The translations under genes and the position numbers were made by a program. 64,000 bases of DNA from Chryseobacterium indologenes (GTDB lineage Bacteria > Bacteroidota > Bacteroidia > Flavobacteriales > Weeksellaceae), in the NCBI RefSeq assembly GCF_002025665.1, contig NZ_CP018786.1:2976001-3040000 (forward strand), given 5' to 3'. Shown in pieces: positions 35,548-44,254 of the stretch. Within the stretch, counting starts at the first letter, position 1. Each line of letters begins with the position of its first letter. The notes beneath the pieces were generated by a model. The model saw only the letters and a program-made list of their open reading frames with translations. It was not told where the DNA came from and ran no database searches.

Positions 35548-35862
35548 TTATTTAGATGATGTTGTTTTTTTTGTTTTTTTTGTTTCATTCTTAGTTTTTT
35601 TACCTCCACATTTCCCTTCACCACACTTTCCTTCACCACATTTCCCTTCTTTAGTTTTGGCTTCTGTTTTTTTACCTCCGCATTTTCCTTCAGAAGTTTT
35701 TTTACCTCCACATTTAGCTTCAGCACTTTTTTCTGTTTTACCTCCACAAGCCGCTTCTGTAGAATGTATTTCCATTGATTTCACACTAGCAAAAGCTATA
35801 TTTGTTCCTAATGTAAACGCTCCTAAAGTCAGAGCTCCTAATAAAATTGCTGGTTTTTTCAT
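35548..35862 (-). CDS. cysteine-rich MNIO precursor peptide (bufferin/HvfA-like)
   Basis: This 104-residue protein has a Sec signal peptide (about 1-26, ending AFA) and a core with six cysteines (39, 51, 61, 75, 80, 85), all in CGGK/CGEGK context. Four sit in EGKCG units, the motif reported for HvfA-type precursors in which an MNIO enzyme creates copper-binding groups. The tail is Lys/Thr-rich. The signal peptide means the matured peptide acts in the periplasm or outside, where it would bind copper. It is the first gene of the operon. A Lys-rich frame on the same strand (35517-35747) is a shadow of this one. Confidence 0.9.
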   Translation of the reverse strand: MKKPAILLGALTLGAFTLGTNIAFASVKSMEIHSTEAACGGKTEKSAEAKCGGKKTSEGKCGGKKTEAKTKEGKCGEGKCGEGKCGGKKTKNETKKTKKTTSSK

Positions 35863-36838
35863 TATTTAAATTTTTAAAATTATGTAGCATTATTGCTTCT
35901 TACATATTAATACCGGAAAACATAAAAAAAACCAAAAAACTGAACAGCACTTGAAAAAACATAACCATCTTCAGCTTGCCTTTATAGGACTTTTCATTTT
36001 CAGTACCAAGATTGATTTCTTCTGTATCGTTATTTAACTATTCTATTATTACAAACAAAAATCGGGATGATATCTTAGTATATTTATGAAGCTGGCTATA
36101 CTTATTCATTACTGAGTTTACATAGCCAGTTCTCCCTAAAACCAAATACTATTTTATTTTTTTTCATCTTATCCCACTCTCTTATCCCCTTGCCTCAGAT
36201 ATGTTCTTAAAACGCGAATAGAGGGAGGTATCTGAGGCCGATAAAGAAAGGGGAAATAAGATTTATGATTTTTCTTCTTCAAAATAGAGAAAAGTGGGTG
36301 CTTGCATCCATTGATGCTTTATATTTTTTCATCTCCATTTGTCTGCACATTAATAGAAGTAATTGACTTATTTTTCATCATGTATTTGTATTTATTTGGT
36401 TTTATATCTAAAGCTGTATTGCATATATGCTGTGAGTGAGTACTAATACTGTCTTTTTAGATACAACATGAGAATTAATCTGTATTTTCAATATACCAAC
36501 AATTATCTTGTTTTTATCTTGGTATAAAAATTATAAAGATGAATTCTTATTTTGTAAAAGTATGATATTCAACTATATTCAAAAAAAATATTCTGTAGAT
36601 ATAAATCGTTGGCCCAACATAATAATACTACTTAATTGTAGCTAACAAAGGATCACTTTGTAAATATTAAATTGTCATAAGAGTTTAATAAAAAATCCGA
36701 AGAAACTAAATGATTCTCCGGATTAAATATTGTCTAATTTTATGTCAAACTATTTTAGGGCGAAACATCTCATTAATAATCTCTTCAAATAGATAAAAAA
36801 ACCACTTACAATCTAATTTAACAAATTAGCAGACTGAA
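35863..36838. other. 976-base non-coding region upstream of the MNIO operon
   Basis: This stretch is AT-rich with no frame that I can support as a gene. It holds a 10-bp inverted repeat (36192-36238) and a 16-base word, TTCTGTAGATATAAAT (36591-36606), that recurs at 41557-41572. It should contain the promoter of the MNIO operon, but no strong TAnnTTTG match was picked out. It could include a decayed gene or a small RNA. Confidence 0.5.
36192..36238. repeat. 10-bp perfect inverted repeat with 27-base loop
   Basis: GCCTCAGATA at 36192-36201 is matched by TATCTGAGGC at 36229-36238. Outside it, CCCCTT and AAGGGG flank loosely, and the loop contains a Gly/purine-rich stretch. It is not followed by a T-run. 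Function is unknown; it could be a protein-binding site, a structured RNA or a remnant of a mobile element end. Confidence 0.5.
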
Positions 36839-37558
36839 TTATTTTATAAACTCCAATGTTCCATCAGTAATCCTATAAAACGCTCCCATAATTTTTATCT
36901 GTCCTTTATCTTCCATTTCCTTAAGGATTGGACTTCTTGTTCTTATATCCCTGAGTGCTATTCTGACATTATTTTCAGAAACGAATTTTACAAAATCATC
37001 GTTTTTTGAGCTTTTCTTTCCTGTATAATTTTGACTTATATTTACTGCTGGTTTTATTTTGGAAAGCATCGCTGTTATATTACCCAACTTAACATCGTCA
37101 ATTGCGCCTTTTATAGCTCCACAATGTTGATGCCCCATTACCAGGACAAGTTTCGCTCCTGCTACTTTACAGGCAAACTCGATACTTCCCAATAAATCTT
37201 CATCCACAAAATTTCCAGCTACTCTTCCAACAAAAACATCTCCTAACCCCTGATCAAAAATATCTTCCACAGGTACACGGCTATCTAAGCAACTTATAAC
37301 TACAGCTTTCGGATACTGACCTGTCACAAGCATTCTTGTTTGCCTCGTATGATCTCTCATCGTTATAGTTCCATCTTGGAATCTTTTATTTCCTTCAATA
37401 AAATCTTTCAGAACCTCTTCACCGGTTAACTTATTCTGTTGTTCTTTTGTCATTACATGAGAAGAAATCTTTGATTGAGCCTCTTTATTTTCTGATTTGT
37501 TACATGAAACCGTCAATCCACATAGCAGACTTAATAAAAGTATTTTTTTTCTATTCAT
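36839..37558 (-). CDS. beta-class carbonic anhydrase, predicted lipoprotein
   Basis: This 239-residue protein has an N-terminal lipoprotein signal with Cys19 after LTVS, so it is probably anchored in the periplasm or outer membrane. The beta-carbonic anhydrase zinc site is intact: C90-x-D92-x-R94 in SCLDSRV and H143-x-x-C146 in GHQHCG. It interconverts CO2 and bicarbonate. Envelope-located beta-class enzymes are less usual than cytosolic ones. It lies just downstream of the peroxiredoxin gene on the same strand (55 bases). Confidence 0.92.
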   Translation of the reverse strand: MNRKKILLLSLLCGLTVSCNKSENKEAQSKISSHVMTKEQQNKLTGEEVLKDFIEGNKRFQDGTITMRDHTRQTRMLVTGQYPKAVVISCLDSRVPVEDIFDQGLGDVFVGRVAGNFVDEDLLGSIEFACKVAGAKLVLVMGHQHCGAIKGAIDDVKLGNITAMLSKIKPAVNISQNYTGKKSSKNDDFVKFVSENNVRIALRDIRTRSPILKEMEDKGQIKIMGAFYRITDGTLEFIK

Positions 37559-37613
37559 AATGAGATGTGTTTTTTAATTGATCTTTACATCCAGTTCCCT
37601 TAGCAGTAGTCTA

Positions 37614-38249
37614 TTATTTATCAGGATGTGGCGTATATCTTAAATAAGGCTTAATTTCTCTAACTCCTTTTGGATATAATTTTCGGGCATCCTCTGTAGA
37701 AATGGTGGGAGGAATAATTACATCATCACCATCTTTCCAATTTACAGGAGTTGCGATCGTATATCTATCCACTAACTGTAAAGAATCTAAAACACGAATT
37801 ATTTCATCAAAATTCCGTCCTGTAGATGCTGGGTAAGTAATAATTAAACGAATAATCTTATTGGGATCAAGTATCAACAAAGAACGAACTGTTGCTGTTG
37901 TGGATGCTTTGGGATGAATAAAATCATAAAGCTTTGAAACAGTAAGATTATGGTCAGCAATGATGGGAAACTGAACACAAGTCATTTGCGTTTCATTAAT
38001 GTCTTTTATCCAATTCTGATGATCCTCTGCTCTATCAACACTTAGTGCAATCATTTTGGTATTTCGTTTAGTAAATTCTGATTGCAACTTTGCTGTCATT
38101 CCCAGCTCCGTAGTACATACAGGGGTGTAATCTGCAGGGTGAGAAAACAAAATTCCCCATGAATCCCCAAGGTAATTATAGAAATCTATTTTACCACCAG
38201 ACGAATCAGCCTGAAAATTTGGGGCAATATCACCTAATTTAATTGACAT
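37614..38249 (-). CDS. 1-Cys peroxiredoxin (Prx6 type)
   Basis: This 211-residue cytosolic peroxiredoxin has the active site HPADYTPVCTTELG with Thr42 and peroxidatic Cys45. A Prx6-type C-terminal extension follows (about 160-211, with PVNWKDGDDVIIPP and a late RYTPHPDK). It reduces hydrogen peroxide and organic peroxides. The extension and the lack of a clear resolving Cys mark the 1-Cys subgroup. Same strand as the carbonic anhydrase; they may be co-transcribed. Confidence 0.93.
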   Translation of the reverse strand: MSIKLGDIAPNFQADSSGGKIDFYNYLGDSWGILFSHPADYTPVCTTELGMTAKLQSEFTKRNTKMIALSVDRAEDHQNWIKDINETQMTCVQFPIIADHNLTVSKLYDFIHPKASTTATVRSLLILDPNKIIRLIITYPASTGRNFDEIIRVLDSLQLVDRYTIATPVNWKDGDDVIIPPTISTEDARKLYPKGVREIKPYLRYTPHPDK

Positions 38250-38297
38250 AATTGCTTTATTTTTAAAACTGTTATTATTTTATACTATTGTAAAGTC

Positions 38298-39305
38298 TTA
38301 TTCTTTGATCAACTTTAACTTTTCTGATTTCCCATCTTTATTGGAAACTTCAATAAAATAGCAGGCTCTTGGAAGCGCTGATATATCAATTTTATCAGGA
38401 GTATTATTAAACCTTTTCACTAATTTTCCCTCAGCGGTATAAATGTTCACAGAAGATTGTGTTCTTATTTTTCCAGCCAAATGAATAACATCATGTGCTG
38501 GATTAGGATAGATTTTAAAATCTTCCTTTAGCGTAAAATTGGCAGTAGATAAATAAACTTCACCTAGCACCTGCGTATAATCAACTGACTGGCTAATATT
38601 AAACAATGGAATATTAACAACTCCACTGGTAGAGCTTAATAAAGGAAACTTATGGCTACCATCATAATAAGAATAGGTAACATTTGTAATGACTCCAAGG
38701 GGTACTAAATAAGAAGTATCAAAAGAAGAATATAAATTGAGATTTTGCACTGATCTGACTCTCAAAACATTATTATACACTTGTGATCCTATCATTAATG
38801 TTCCGTAAGCATCGCCTGAAGTTGTAATTGTTCCTTTAAAAAGTCCGGATGCTAATGATGATGAGAATTTTCCAGCCGCGGTGTCTGTTATTGTAGATCC
38901 ATAAGCAGTAGGATATGTTATAAAGGTTCCGTTATCAGAATTAAAATTTAGTGTCGCCTGTGAAGTTACTATTCCAGTTATTTCAAGTTTTGAATCCGTT
39001 GATTTATAAAATACAGTATTTCCCAAACTATTCATTTTTATTGTTGATCCAGGATAGGTTATAAGTTCTGTTGGTGTTACTGCAGTATAAGATGTAATAC
39101 TTAAAGGCCCTTGTGTTAAATTTGTATTATTGAAAGTGGCATTATTTCCAATTGCAGTGTGATCTACTACTCCATTGACACTATAGTTATTCACTACATT
39201 TCCTATGGCAGGATCGTTAAATGCTTTAGTAATTGCTGTAGTTGTTTGTGCTGGAAATAGGCTAAAACCACCTAAGAGAATTCCAATAATTTCTTTTGTC
39301 TTCAT
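38298..39305 (-). CDS. secreted protein with T9SS type A sorting domain
   Basis: This 335-residue protein has a signal peptide ending FPAQ near residue 19, a Thr/Asn/Ser-rich beta-strand body (about 20-255) with no recognised domain, and a C-terminal T9SS sorting domain (about 262-335, FKIYPNPAHDVIHL to KLKLIKE). It is predicted to be exported through the outer membrane by T9SS. The body could be a surface adhesin or structural protein; no enzymatic motif is seen. It lies 48 bases upstream of the peroxiredoxin gene in the transcription direction. Confidence 0.82.
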   Translation of the reverse strand: MKTKEIIGILLGGFSLFPAQTTTAITKAFNDPAIGNVVNNYSVNGVVDHTAIGNNATFNNTNLTQGPLSITSYTAVTPTELITYPGSTIKMNSLGNTVFYKSTDSKLEITGIVTSQATLNFNSDNGTFITYPTAYGSTITDTAAGKFSSSLASGLFKGTITTSGDAYGTLMIGSQVYNNVLRVRSVQNLNLYSSFDTSYLVPLGVITNVTYSYYDGSHKFPLLSSTSGVVNIPLFNISQSVDYTQVLGEVYLSTANFTLKEDFKIYPNPAHDVIHLAGKIRTQSSVNIYTAEGKLVKRFNNTPDKIDISALPRACYFIEVSNKDGKSEKLKLIKE

Positions 39306-39466
39306 TCTAATTTAAATCGTATTGTTTTCTTTGAATTAGGTATCAAAACTATTTAAAAATGAATGCATTGAACAATTTAGTTCGTAAACATTACACTATA
39401 ATAATGTAAATATTAATTGCAGAAATAAACAAATACTATAAGAAAGCTTTAAAATCTTAGATATAA

Positions 39467-39491
39467 AAAAAGCACTGAAAATTTTCAGCGC
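39467..39491 (-). terminator. terminator after the 79-residue membrane protein gene
   Basis: A near-palindrome (GCACTGAAAA / TTTTCAGCGC with one mismatch) follows the stop at 39522 and is succeeded on the minus strand by seven Ts. It ends the two-gene run 40410 to 39522. Confidence 0.65.
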
Positions 39492-39521
39492 CTTCTTTTT
39501 TAATATGATAATAGTATTCTT

Positions 39522-39761
39522 TTATTTTTTAGGAAAAATACTTTTAAATAAATTAGAAAAAAAATACGGAGTTCCAATACCCATTTTCTTAGTTACTGGA
39601 AATAAGAATTTAATTAAAGGGACTAAAGCAACGAGCGCAAATACTAATATATAGATATTGTAAGAACTAGTTCCATTAATATTGCTATCCCCTAAAAAAT
39701 AGAAAACAGATAATCCCAAAATAAAAAATGTAATGAATACTATTAAATTTCCTTTTTTCAT
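39522..39761 (-). CDS. small membrane protein beside bacteriocin-like lipoprotein
   Basis: This 79-residue protein has two hydrophobic helices (about 6-24 and 31-52) and a basic tail ending FPKK. It lies 19 bases downstream of a lipoprotein gene whose C terminus looks like a class II bacteriocin, on one transcript closed by a terminator. Small two-helix basic proteins in that position are often immunity proteins; that is inference. No family recognised. Confidence 0.65.
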   Translation of the reverse strand: MKKGNLIVFITFFILGLSVFYFLGDSNINGTSSYNIYILVFALVALVPLIKFLFPVTKKMGIGTPYFFSNLFKSIFPKK

Positions 39762-39780
39762 AATTTATAGTTTATAATGA

Positions 39781-40410
39781 TTATACTAATGCACAATAAG
39801 CTGCAATACCTGCATACCAACCTGCTACTCCCCAAGGACCTGTAAAGCCAGAGACAACTGCTCCACTTACTCCTAGAGCAGAACCTGCGCTAGCTGAGAA
39901 ACATTGACTCCACTTCTGACGTGCAAGGGCAGCATCCGTTTTTGTATACGACTCTAAAAATACGATATCTACTCCAGTTTTAGTAGCATTCATAGATAAT
40001 TTAAGTCTGTACATTTTATTTCCATCTCCATCCAGATATAAAACATCTGAGTAATCACCTTCTACTACAGGCTGAACAATAAAATCAGCAACACCGTCAT
40101 TCTGTGTTGAATAATATATTTTGCCTGCTTCATCTACTCCGGTCAAAACACTTGTTTTCTTTTCATTACCACCAAAATCTAGCTGCTTAGTAAATTCAAA
40201 AGCGTAGTTAGGTGATTCACTTTTTATTGGAGCGATATCGGTAATATCTTTCAATTCGATGTCATTTCCAATTTTTGTTCCCGCTGTGAACATATTTGCT
40301 TTCGTGCTACTTTCTATATTTTTGTCTGCAGGAGAATTGCTTAAAATGTCATCATTCCCATTACAAGAAAATAAAAAAAGTGCAGAAAGTACAAATAACG
40401 TTTTTTTCAT
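39781..40410 (-). CDS. lipoprotein with bacteriocin-like Gly/Ala-rich C terminus
   Basis: This 209-residue protein has a lipoprotein signal with Cys16 (LFLFSC). A beta-rich middle (about 45-160) has no recognised domain. The last about 45 residues are sharply different: WSQCF, then a Gly/Ala/Val/Ser-rich hydrophobic stretch with GPWGVAGWYAG, ending AAYCALV with a second Cys. The pattern resembles the mature part of class II bacteriocins or halocin C8-like toxins, which lie behind a longer leader domain. Whether it is a toxin precursor or simply a membrane-associated lipoprotein cannot be told from sequence. Confidence 0.68.
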   Translation of the reverse strand: MKKTLFVLSALFLFSCNGNDDILSNSPADKNIESSTKANMFTAGTKIGNDIELKDITDIAPIKSESPNYAFEFTKQLDFGGNEKKTSVLTGVDEAGKIYYSTQNDGVADFIVQPVVEGDYSDVLYLDGDGNKMYRLKLSMNATKTGVDIVFLESYTKTDAALARQKWSQCFSASAGSALGVSGAVVSGFTGPWGVAGWYAGIAAYCALV

Positions 40411-41815
40411 GGTTAAATTAAATTTTTATTAGTTAAAATTAATGAGCAGAGATAGTCAGATGACTAATTACAATTAATAGTAAAACAAAGAAAATATCTG
40501 TATTATGGATTAATTAGTTTTTTAGTTCAATTGATTATTTCTTTTCAATTTTGATCTCATATTTATTTCTATTTATTTATGAGAACGGGTCAAAGGTATA
40601 AAAAATTAAATCCCATGCAAAAGCGTTTTCCGGATCGCAAAAGAACGTATTACCATTGGGTGGGGATTTTTTTATTTATGATCGTAATGTCATGAAGCCC
40701 TATAAACAGGCACACTACGCTATATTTACATTAGTGTTTAATTATAAAAACAAAGAAACTCAAGAGGAAGAACAATCCCCCATTCAAATATAACTCAAAC
40801 AAATTGAGAGAGTTCTACGCAGCACCACCTAAAAGACCAATAAGAATGTTTGAACAATTAAACAACACCAAAAACAATATGTTTAATTTATTATTTTCAC
40901 TTATTTGTGATTTATACATCAGAAAAGAAAAATGATAAGAATAAACGAATTAAAAAACAGGATGAAATTTTAAGTTTTTTTTAATTTTTTCACCCTCAAT
41001 AATTGTATTTCTGTGAATAAAAACAAGGTGTAAAGCAAAAATTATACAGTACAAAACCAAAAATAAAATATAATCTTCATTATAAAGAAGCATACCTGAT
41101 GCCTTTTTAATCTTATAACTGCTGTTCTTACAATACATTTTCACCTCATTGGAATTGAGTGGTAAAATTGATCTTATTTTAATCTGAAATAAAGAAATAA
41201 TATACGCTACAGATACCTTATCAATACGCTGTAGCATACGACACAGATACCATCAAAATGGACATAATAATTTAAAAATATTGATTTTGATATAATTATA
41301 GTGATGAAACATATTTCCATTCTGAACCTATGAGACACCCTTAAAGATAATATAAATAACAGAAGTTCTCTTGTTAATTTCTACACTGATCTGACAATAC
41401 ATTACAGAAACGTCTAATTCTATATTGAAAAATATCCATAAAAAAATCCCCAGATCTCTCCGAGGATAAAAAAAACTAATAACCATGAAAACTCAAATAA
41501 AAAATGAGTTGTTATATGGTGCAATTTATAATGATACACTAACAATAACAAAACATTTCTGTAGATATAAATTATAGTTGTGTAAATTTTGTTTGTACTA
41601 TTTCTCTATATTGTTTGATGTTTCTGGGTGCTGTTGAGATGGTAAATCTATGAAAGAGAAAGGAATTACAGATAACGACAGAAGAATGGCAATAAAAATA
41701 GTAACAGGCTGGATTAGCAAAAAGCCCCATAATTCGGAGTGTATCTATATTAAAATATTAAGTAGGGGTGTGTTTCGGAGTATAATACAAAAAAGCTCCT
41801 AAAAAAGGAGCTTTG
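40411..41815. other. gene-poor region between lipoprotein gene and tRNA-Arg
   Basis: About 1.4 kb of very AT-rich sequence. Open frames here are short and unconvincing: a 95-codon minus frame at 40950-41237 with one hydrophobic segment, and 30-50-codon plus frames at 40579, 41486 and 41650. None has a family resemblance that I recognise. It holds a repeat of the 16-base word found at 36591 and the tRNA terminator at its right end. It may contain decayed genes next to the tRNA, a common insertion site. Confidence 0.5.
41789..41814 (-). terminator. intrinsic terminator of tRNA-Arg
   Basis: AAAGCTCCT (41792-41800) pairs with AGGAGCTTT (41806-41814) across a 5-base loop. On the minus strand a T-run follows (41794-41789). 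It begins 2 bases after the tRNA end. Confidence 0.8.
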
Positions 41816-41887
41816 TGACCGCAGAAGGATTCGAACCCTCACTGTCGGAGCCGAAATCCGAAGTTCTATCCATTAAACTATGCAGCC
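41816..41887 (-). tRNA. tRNA-Arg (anticodon TCG)
   Basis: The minus strand folds as a 72-base tRNA including the discriminator A. The acceptor stem GGCTGCA pairs with TGCGGTC using two G-U pairs, the T-arm contains GGTTCGAATCC, and the anticodon stem TCGGA/TCCGA closes the loop TTTCGGC with anticodon TCG (arginine, CGN codons). The 3' CCA is not encoded. Confidence 0.94.
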
Positions 41888-41960
41888 TATTCCAGGTAGC
41901 AGATAATAGGAATTAGGTAATAGGTGTTGAGCCTTTTAATTCTATCCTATAATCTACCTT

Positions 41961-43724
41961 TTAGAAAGTAATTTTCACTCCTCCCAAAATCTGTGCACCC
42001 AGGACTTTATATCCTTTGTACGTCTGGTATTTTGAGCTCAGAAGATTATTTCCGAGTGCGAAAATACTGAAATTTTTGTGAATTTTATACTCTGCAGAAA
42101 GATTTAAATCAGCGTAACCACCCACTTTATCGTTTGTATTCTCCGTAGATTGGAAAATTACATTCGGAGCACCGACTCCTTCAATCGCATAAGAGTTTGT
42201 AGTTCTGTCACTTGCAAAGATCCCTTTGAATCCTAACAATAATTTCTTGTCAAGCATTGTATATTTTGCCCCGATACTCGCATTGAATAAAGGAATGTTA
42301 TAAATATTGTCGTAGTTCTTAAGATCATACTTTGTAAATCTTAATTCTCCATCTAAAATAAGGTTAGCCAATGGGAAATACTGTACGCTACCTTTAATAT
42401 CGCTTACATTTCCATCATCATACACAGCAGAGAATGTATTAGCAAAATTATATGCAGAACGGTTAACAGATGTGTTATCAAAAAGGCCATTGGCTTTAAA
42501 GAACATAATATCTCTCATCTTTCCATAACCTGCAGAGAAGTCGTATTTCAACGTTTCATCGATATCTCCTCTCAATCCTACATAAAAATGATATTTCGTC
42601 TCTGTTGGCTTTAAAAACTGGTCAGAAAGGATGAATGGATTCGTCTGCAACATATCTCCATAAGTATTCAGCTTCAGACCTCCGTCTACCCCTCCGTAGA
42701 ATTTAAATTCTTTAGCGGCAGCAAACTGGAACTCCGCTTGCGGGAACCAATAGGTTTTATTGTTTTTCTGCTGAGAAACCAGTTCCGCTGAGTTTTTAGC
42801 ATTCAGGAAAGAGAATGAAGATCCTAACATCAAATAAGAATCTCCTTTTCTGAACGTCACTTTCGGAGTCAGGCTGGTATTGAAGAAATTGGAAGAATTT
42901 TTATCTCTGATCGCAAAATCTGTCTTCACCGCATCTAAATCTACTCCAAGATCTGCATTCAGGTTGATTCCTGATTTTCCTAATTCAACAGCATGTTTAG
43001 AGAAATTGGCAAGGATGGAAACCTGGTTTTCCGAAGCATCAAAATGATCTTTCAGGAATGATGATTTTACCCTTACATCATTTAAGATTTCATTGGAATA
43101 AAAATCATAGTATCCGTTTACTTTAAACTGATTTACTTTTTGTTTCAGATCAAGCTCACCGGTAGGCTGCATAGCATAGATTCCATAATAGTTATAGCTG
43201 TCTAAACCATATTCAGCATTAAGGTTAAACTTCCCTTTTTCACCATAAGAGTTTAAGAAAGCTCCGATATTAGCAGAAGTCTGCCCGGATTTCCAGTCGT
43301 AATCTTTTTTAAGACCGTTCGTGGAAAGAACATGAACATCTGCTCCTACTTCAAGCTTATTTTCAAGGGTTTTTGAAACGTTTCCGTCTACCAGAACTTT
43401 CCCGTAATTACCCATTCCAAACTGGAAATAGTTATTCTGAGCCGTTCCGTCAAATTTTGGAGCCACATCTTCCCCTTGAATGGTAGAAGTTTTGAAGTCT
43501 GAAACGGCAGGAACATCCGTGATGTTATACTTCACAGGAGTCTGCGATTTCTCTTCCGGCGGATAATTTTTGATGGTTTCCACAGAAGTTTTCTTCTTCT
43601 CAATCTTCTTCACTTCCGGCTCTCTCTTCTTATTAAGAACCAATTTTTCCTCCTTGATCTGGGAAAACGCCACCGACGAGAACCCTAAAAATAATATGGA
43701 TAATAATTGAATTTTCTTGTTCAT
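41961..43724 (-). CDS. outer-membrane beta-barrel protein, TonB-receptor-like without plug
   Basis: This 587-residue protein has a signal peptide ending AFSQ near residue 22, a short Lys/Glu-rich periplasmic segment (about 23-65), then alternating amphipathic strands with many aromatic ends. The last residues (ILGGVKITF) give a C-terminal Phe, typical of outer-membrane barrels. It resembles the barrel part of TonB-dependent receptors but is too short to include a plug domain. It is the third gene of a minus-strand run with a TPR protein and a lipoprotein; these may form one envelope complex. Confidence 0.82.
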   Translation of the reverse strand: MNKKIQLLSILFLGFSSVAFSQIKEEKLVLNKKREPEVKKIEKKKTSVETIKNYPPEEKSQTPVKYNITDVPAVSDFKTSTIQGEDVAPKFDGTAQNNYFQFGMGNYGKVLVDGNVSKTLENKLEVGADVHVLSTNGLKKDYDWKSGQTSANIGAFLNSYGEKGKFNLNAEYGLDSYNYYGIYAMQPTGELDLKQKVNQFKVNGYYDFYSNEILNDVRVKSSFLKDHFDASENQVSILANFSKHAVELGKSGINLNADLGVDLDAVKTDFAIRDKNSSNFFNTSLTPKVTFRKGDSYLMLGSSFSFLNAKNSAELVSQQKNNKTYWFPQAEFQFAAAKEFKFYGGVDGGLKLNTYGDMLQTNPFILSDQFLKPTETKYHFYVGLRGDIDETLKYDFSAGYGKMRDIMFFKANGLFDNTSVNRSAYNFANTFSAVYDDGNVSDIKGSVQYFPLANLILDGELRFTKYDLKNYDNIYNIPLFNASIGAKYTMLDKKLLLGFKGIFASDRTTNSYAIEGVGAPNVIFQSTENTNDKVGGYADLNLSAEYKIHKNFSIFALGNNLLSSKYQTYKGYKVLGAQILGGVKITF

Positions 43725-43759
43725 ATTTTCTTTATTTGAAAAAAATATATAACGGGTTT

Positions 43760-44251
43760 TTATTTATTGGAAGCAATGTAGTTGCCTAATAAAGCTTTCC
43801 CTGACTGTTTTGTAAAAGTTCTCCCCAGTCTGAATATATTAAACAGCCAAAGGCTTTGATAAACTTGTAATTTGTATTGATAATTTTTCGTTGTACTGTT
43901 CTCAGCTACATCATAACTATAAGAAATATCATATGGAAATCCTGAAGGCAATAATCCAACGGTGAGCATACTTCCAATCATTGGGTTTCCGCAAGGAGGA
44001 GTATGGGTTAACATCGGATGCAGTGTGATCTTAGCTACATTAGTACTGTCTTCTACAATTTCATAAATATCAGAATGTTTTAAAATTTTAAATTCTTCCT
44101 CAAGATCCTTATTCACCACAAAAGCTTTTTGCTTTTTGAAATCAGCTTTTGCTTGGTTATACTCCTTTGGATATGCACTGTATGAAGGAATGCAGCTCCA
44201 GAGAGAACCTGAAATTAAAAAAGAATATATGGCAATTTTAAACACCTTCAT
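43760..44251 (-). CDS. predicted lipoprotein in TPR/barrel cluster
   Basis: This 163-residue protein has a lipoprotein signal with Cys20 (GSLWSC). The mature part has a Lys-rich helix then a beta-rich region with HTPPCGNPMIGSM. No domain recognised. It starts 3 bases after the TPR gene and ends 35 bases before the barrel gene, so all three are likely made together. Confidence 0.75.
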   Translation of the reverse strand: MKVFKIAIYSFLISGSLWSCIPSYSAYPKEYNQAKADFKKQKAFVVNKDLEEEFKILKHSDIYEIVEDSTNVAKITLHPMLTHTPPCGNPMIGSMLTVGLLPSGFPYDISYSYDVAENSTTKNYQYKLQVYQSLWLFNIFRLGRTFTKQSGKALLGNYIASNK

Positions 44252-44254
44252 TTC

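Noticed and set aside
35517..35747. Lys-rich 76-codon frame overlapping the MNIO precursor
   Set aside because: It is another frame of the repetitive precursor gene; the Cys-rich frame has the signal peptide and motif logic.
40950..41237. 95-codon minus-strand frame with one hydrophobic segment
   Set aside because: Very AT-rich, no recognisable family, no clear ribosome site and in a gene-poor stretch; more likely chance.
41557..41572. 16-base word shared with 36591-36606 as a regulator site
   Set aside because: Only two copies, AT-rich and not in equivalent positions before genes; may be chance or a worn repeat.
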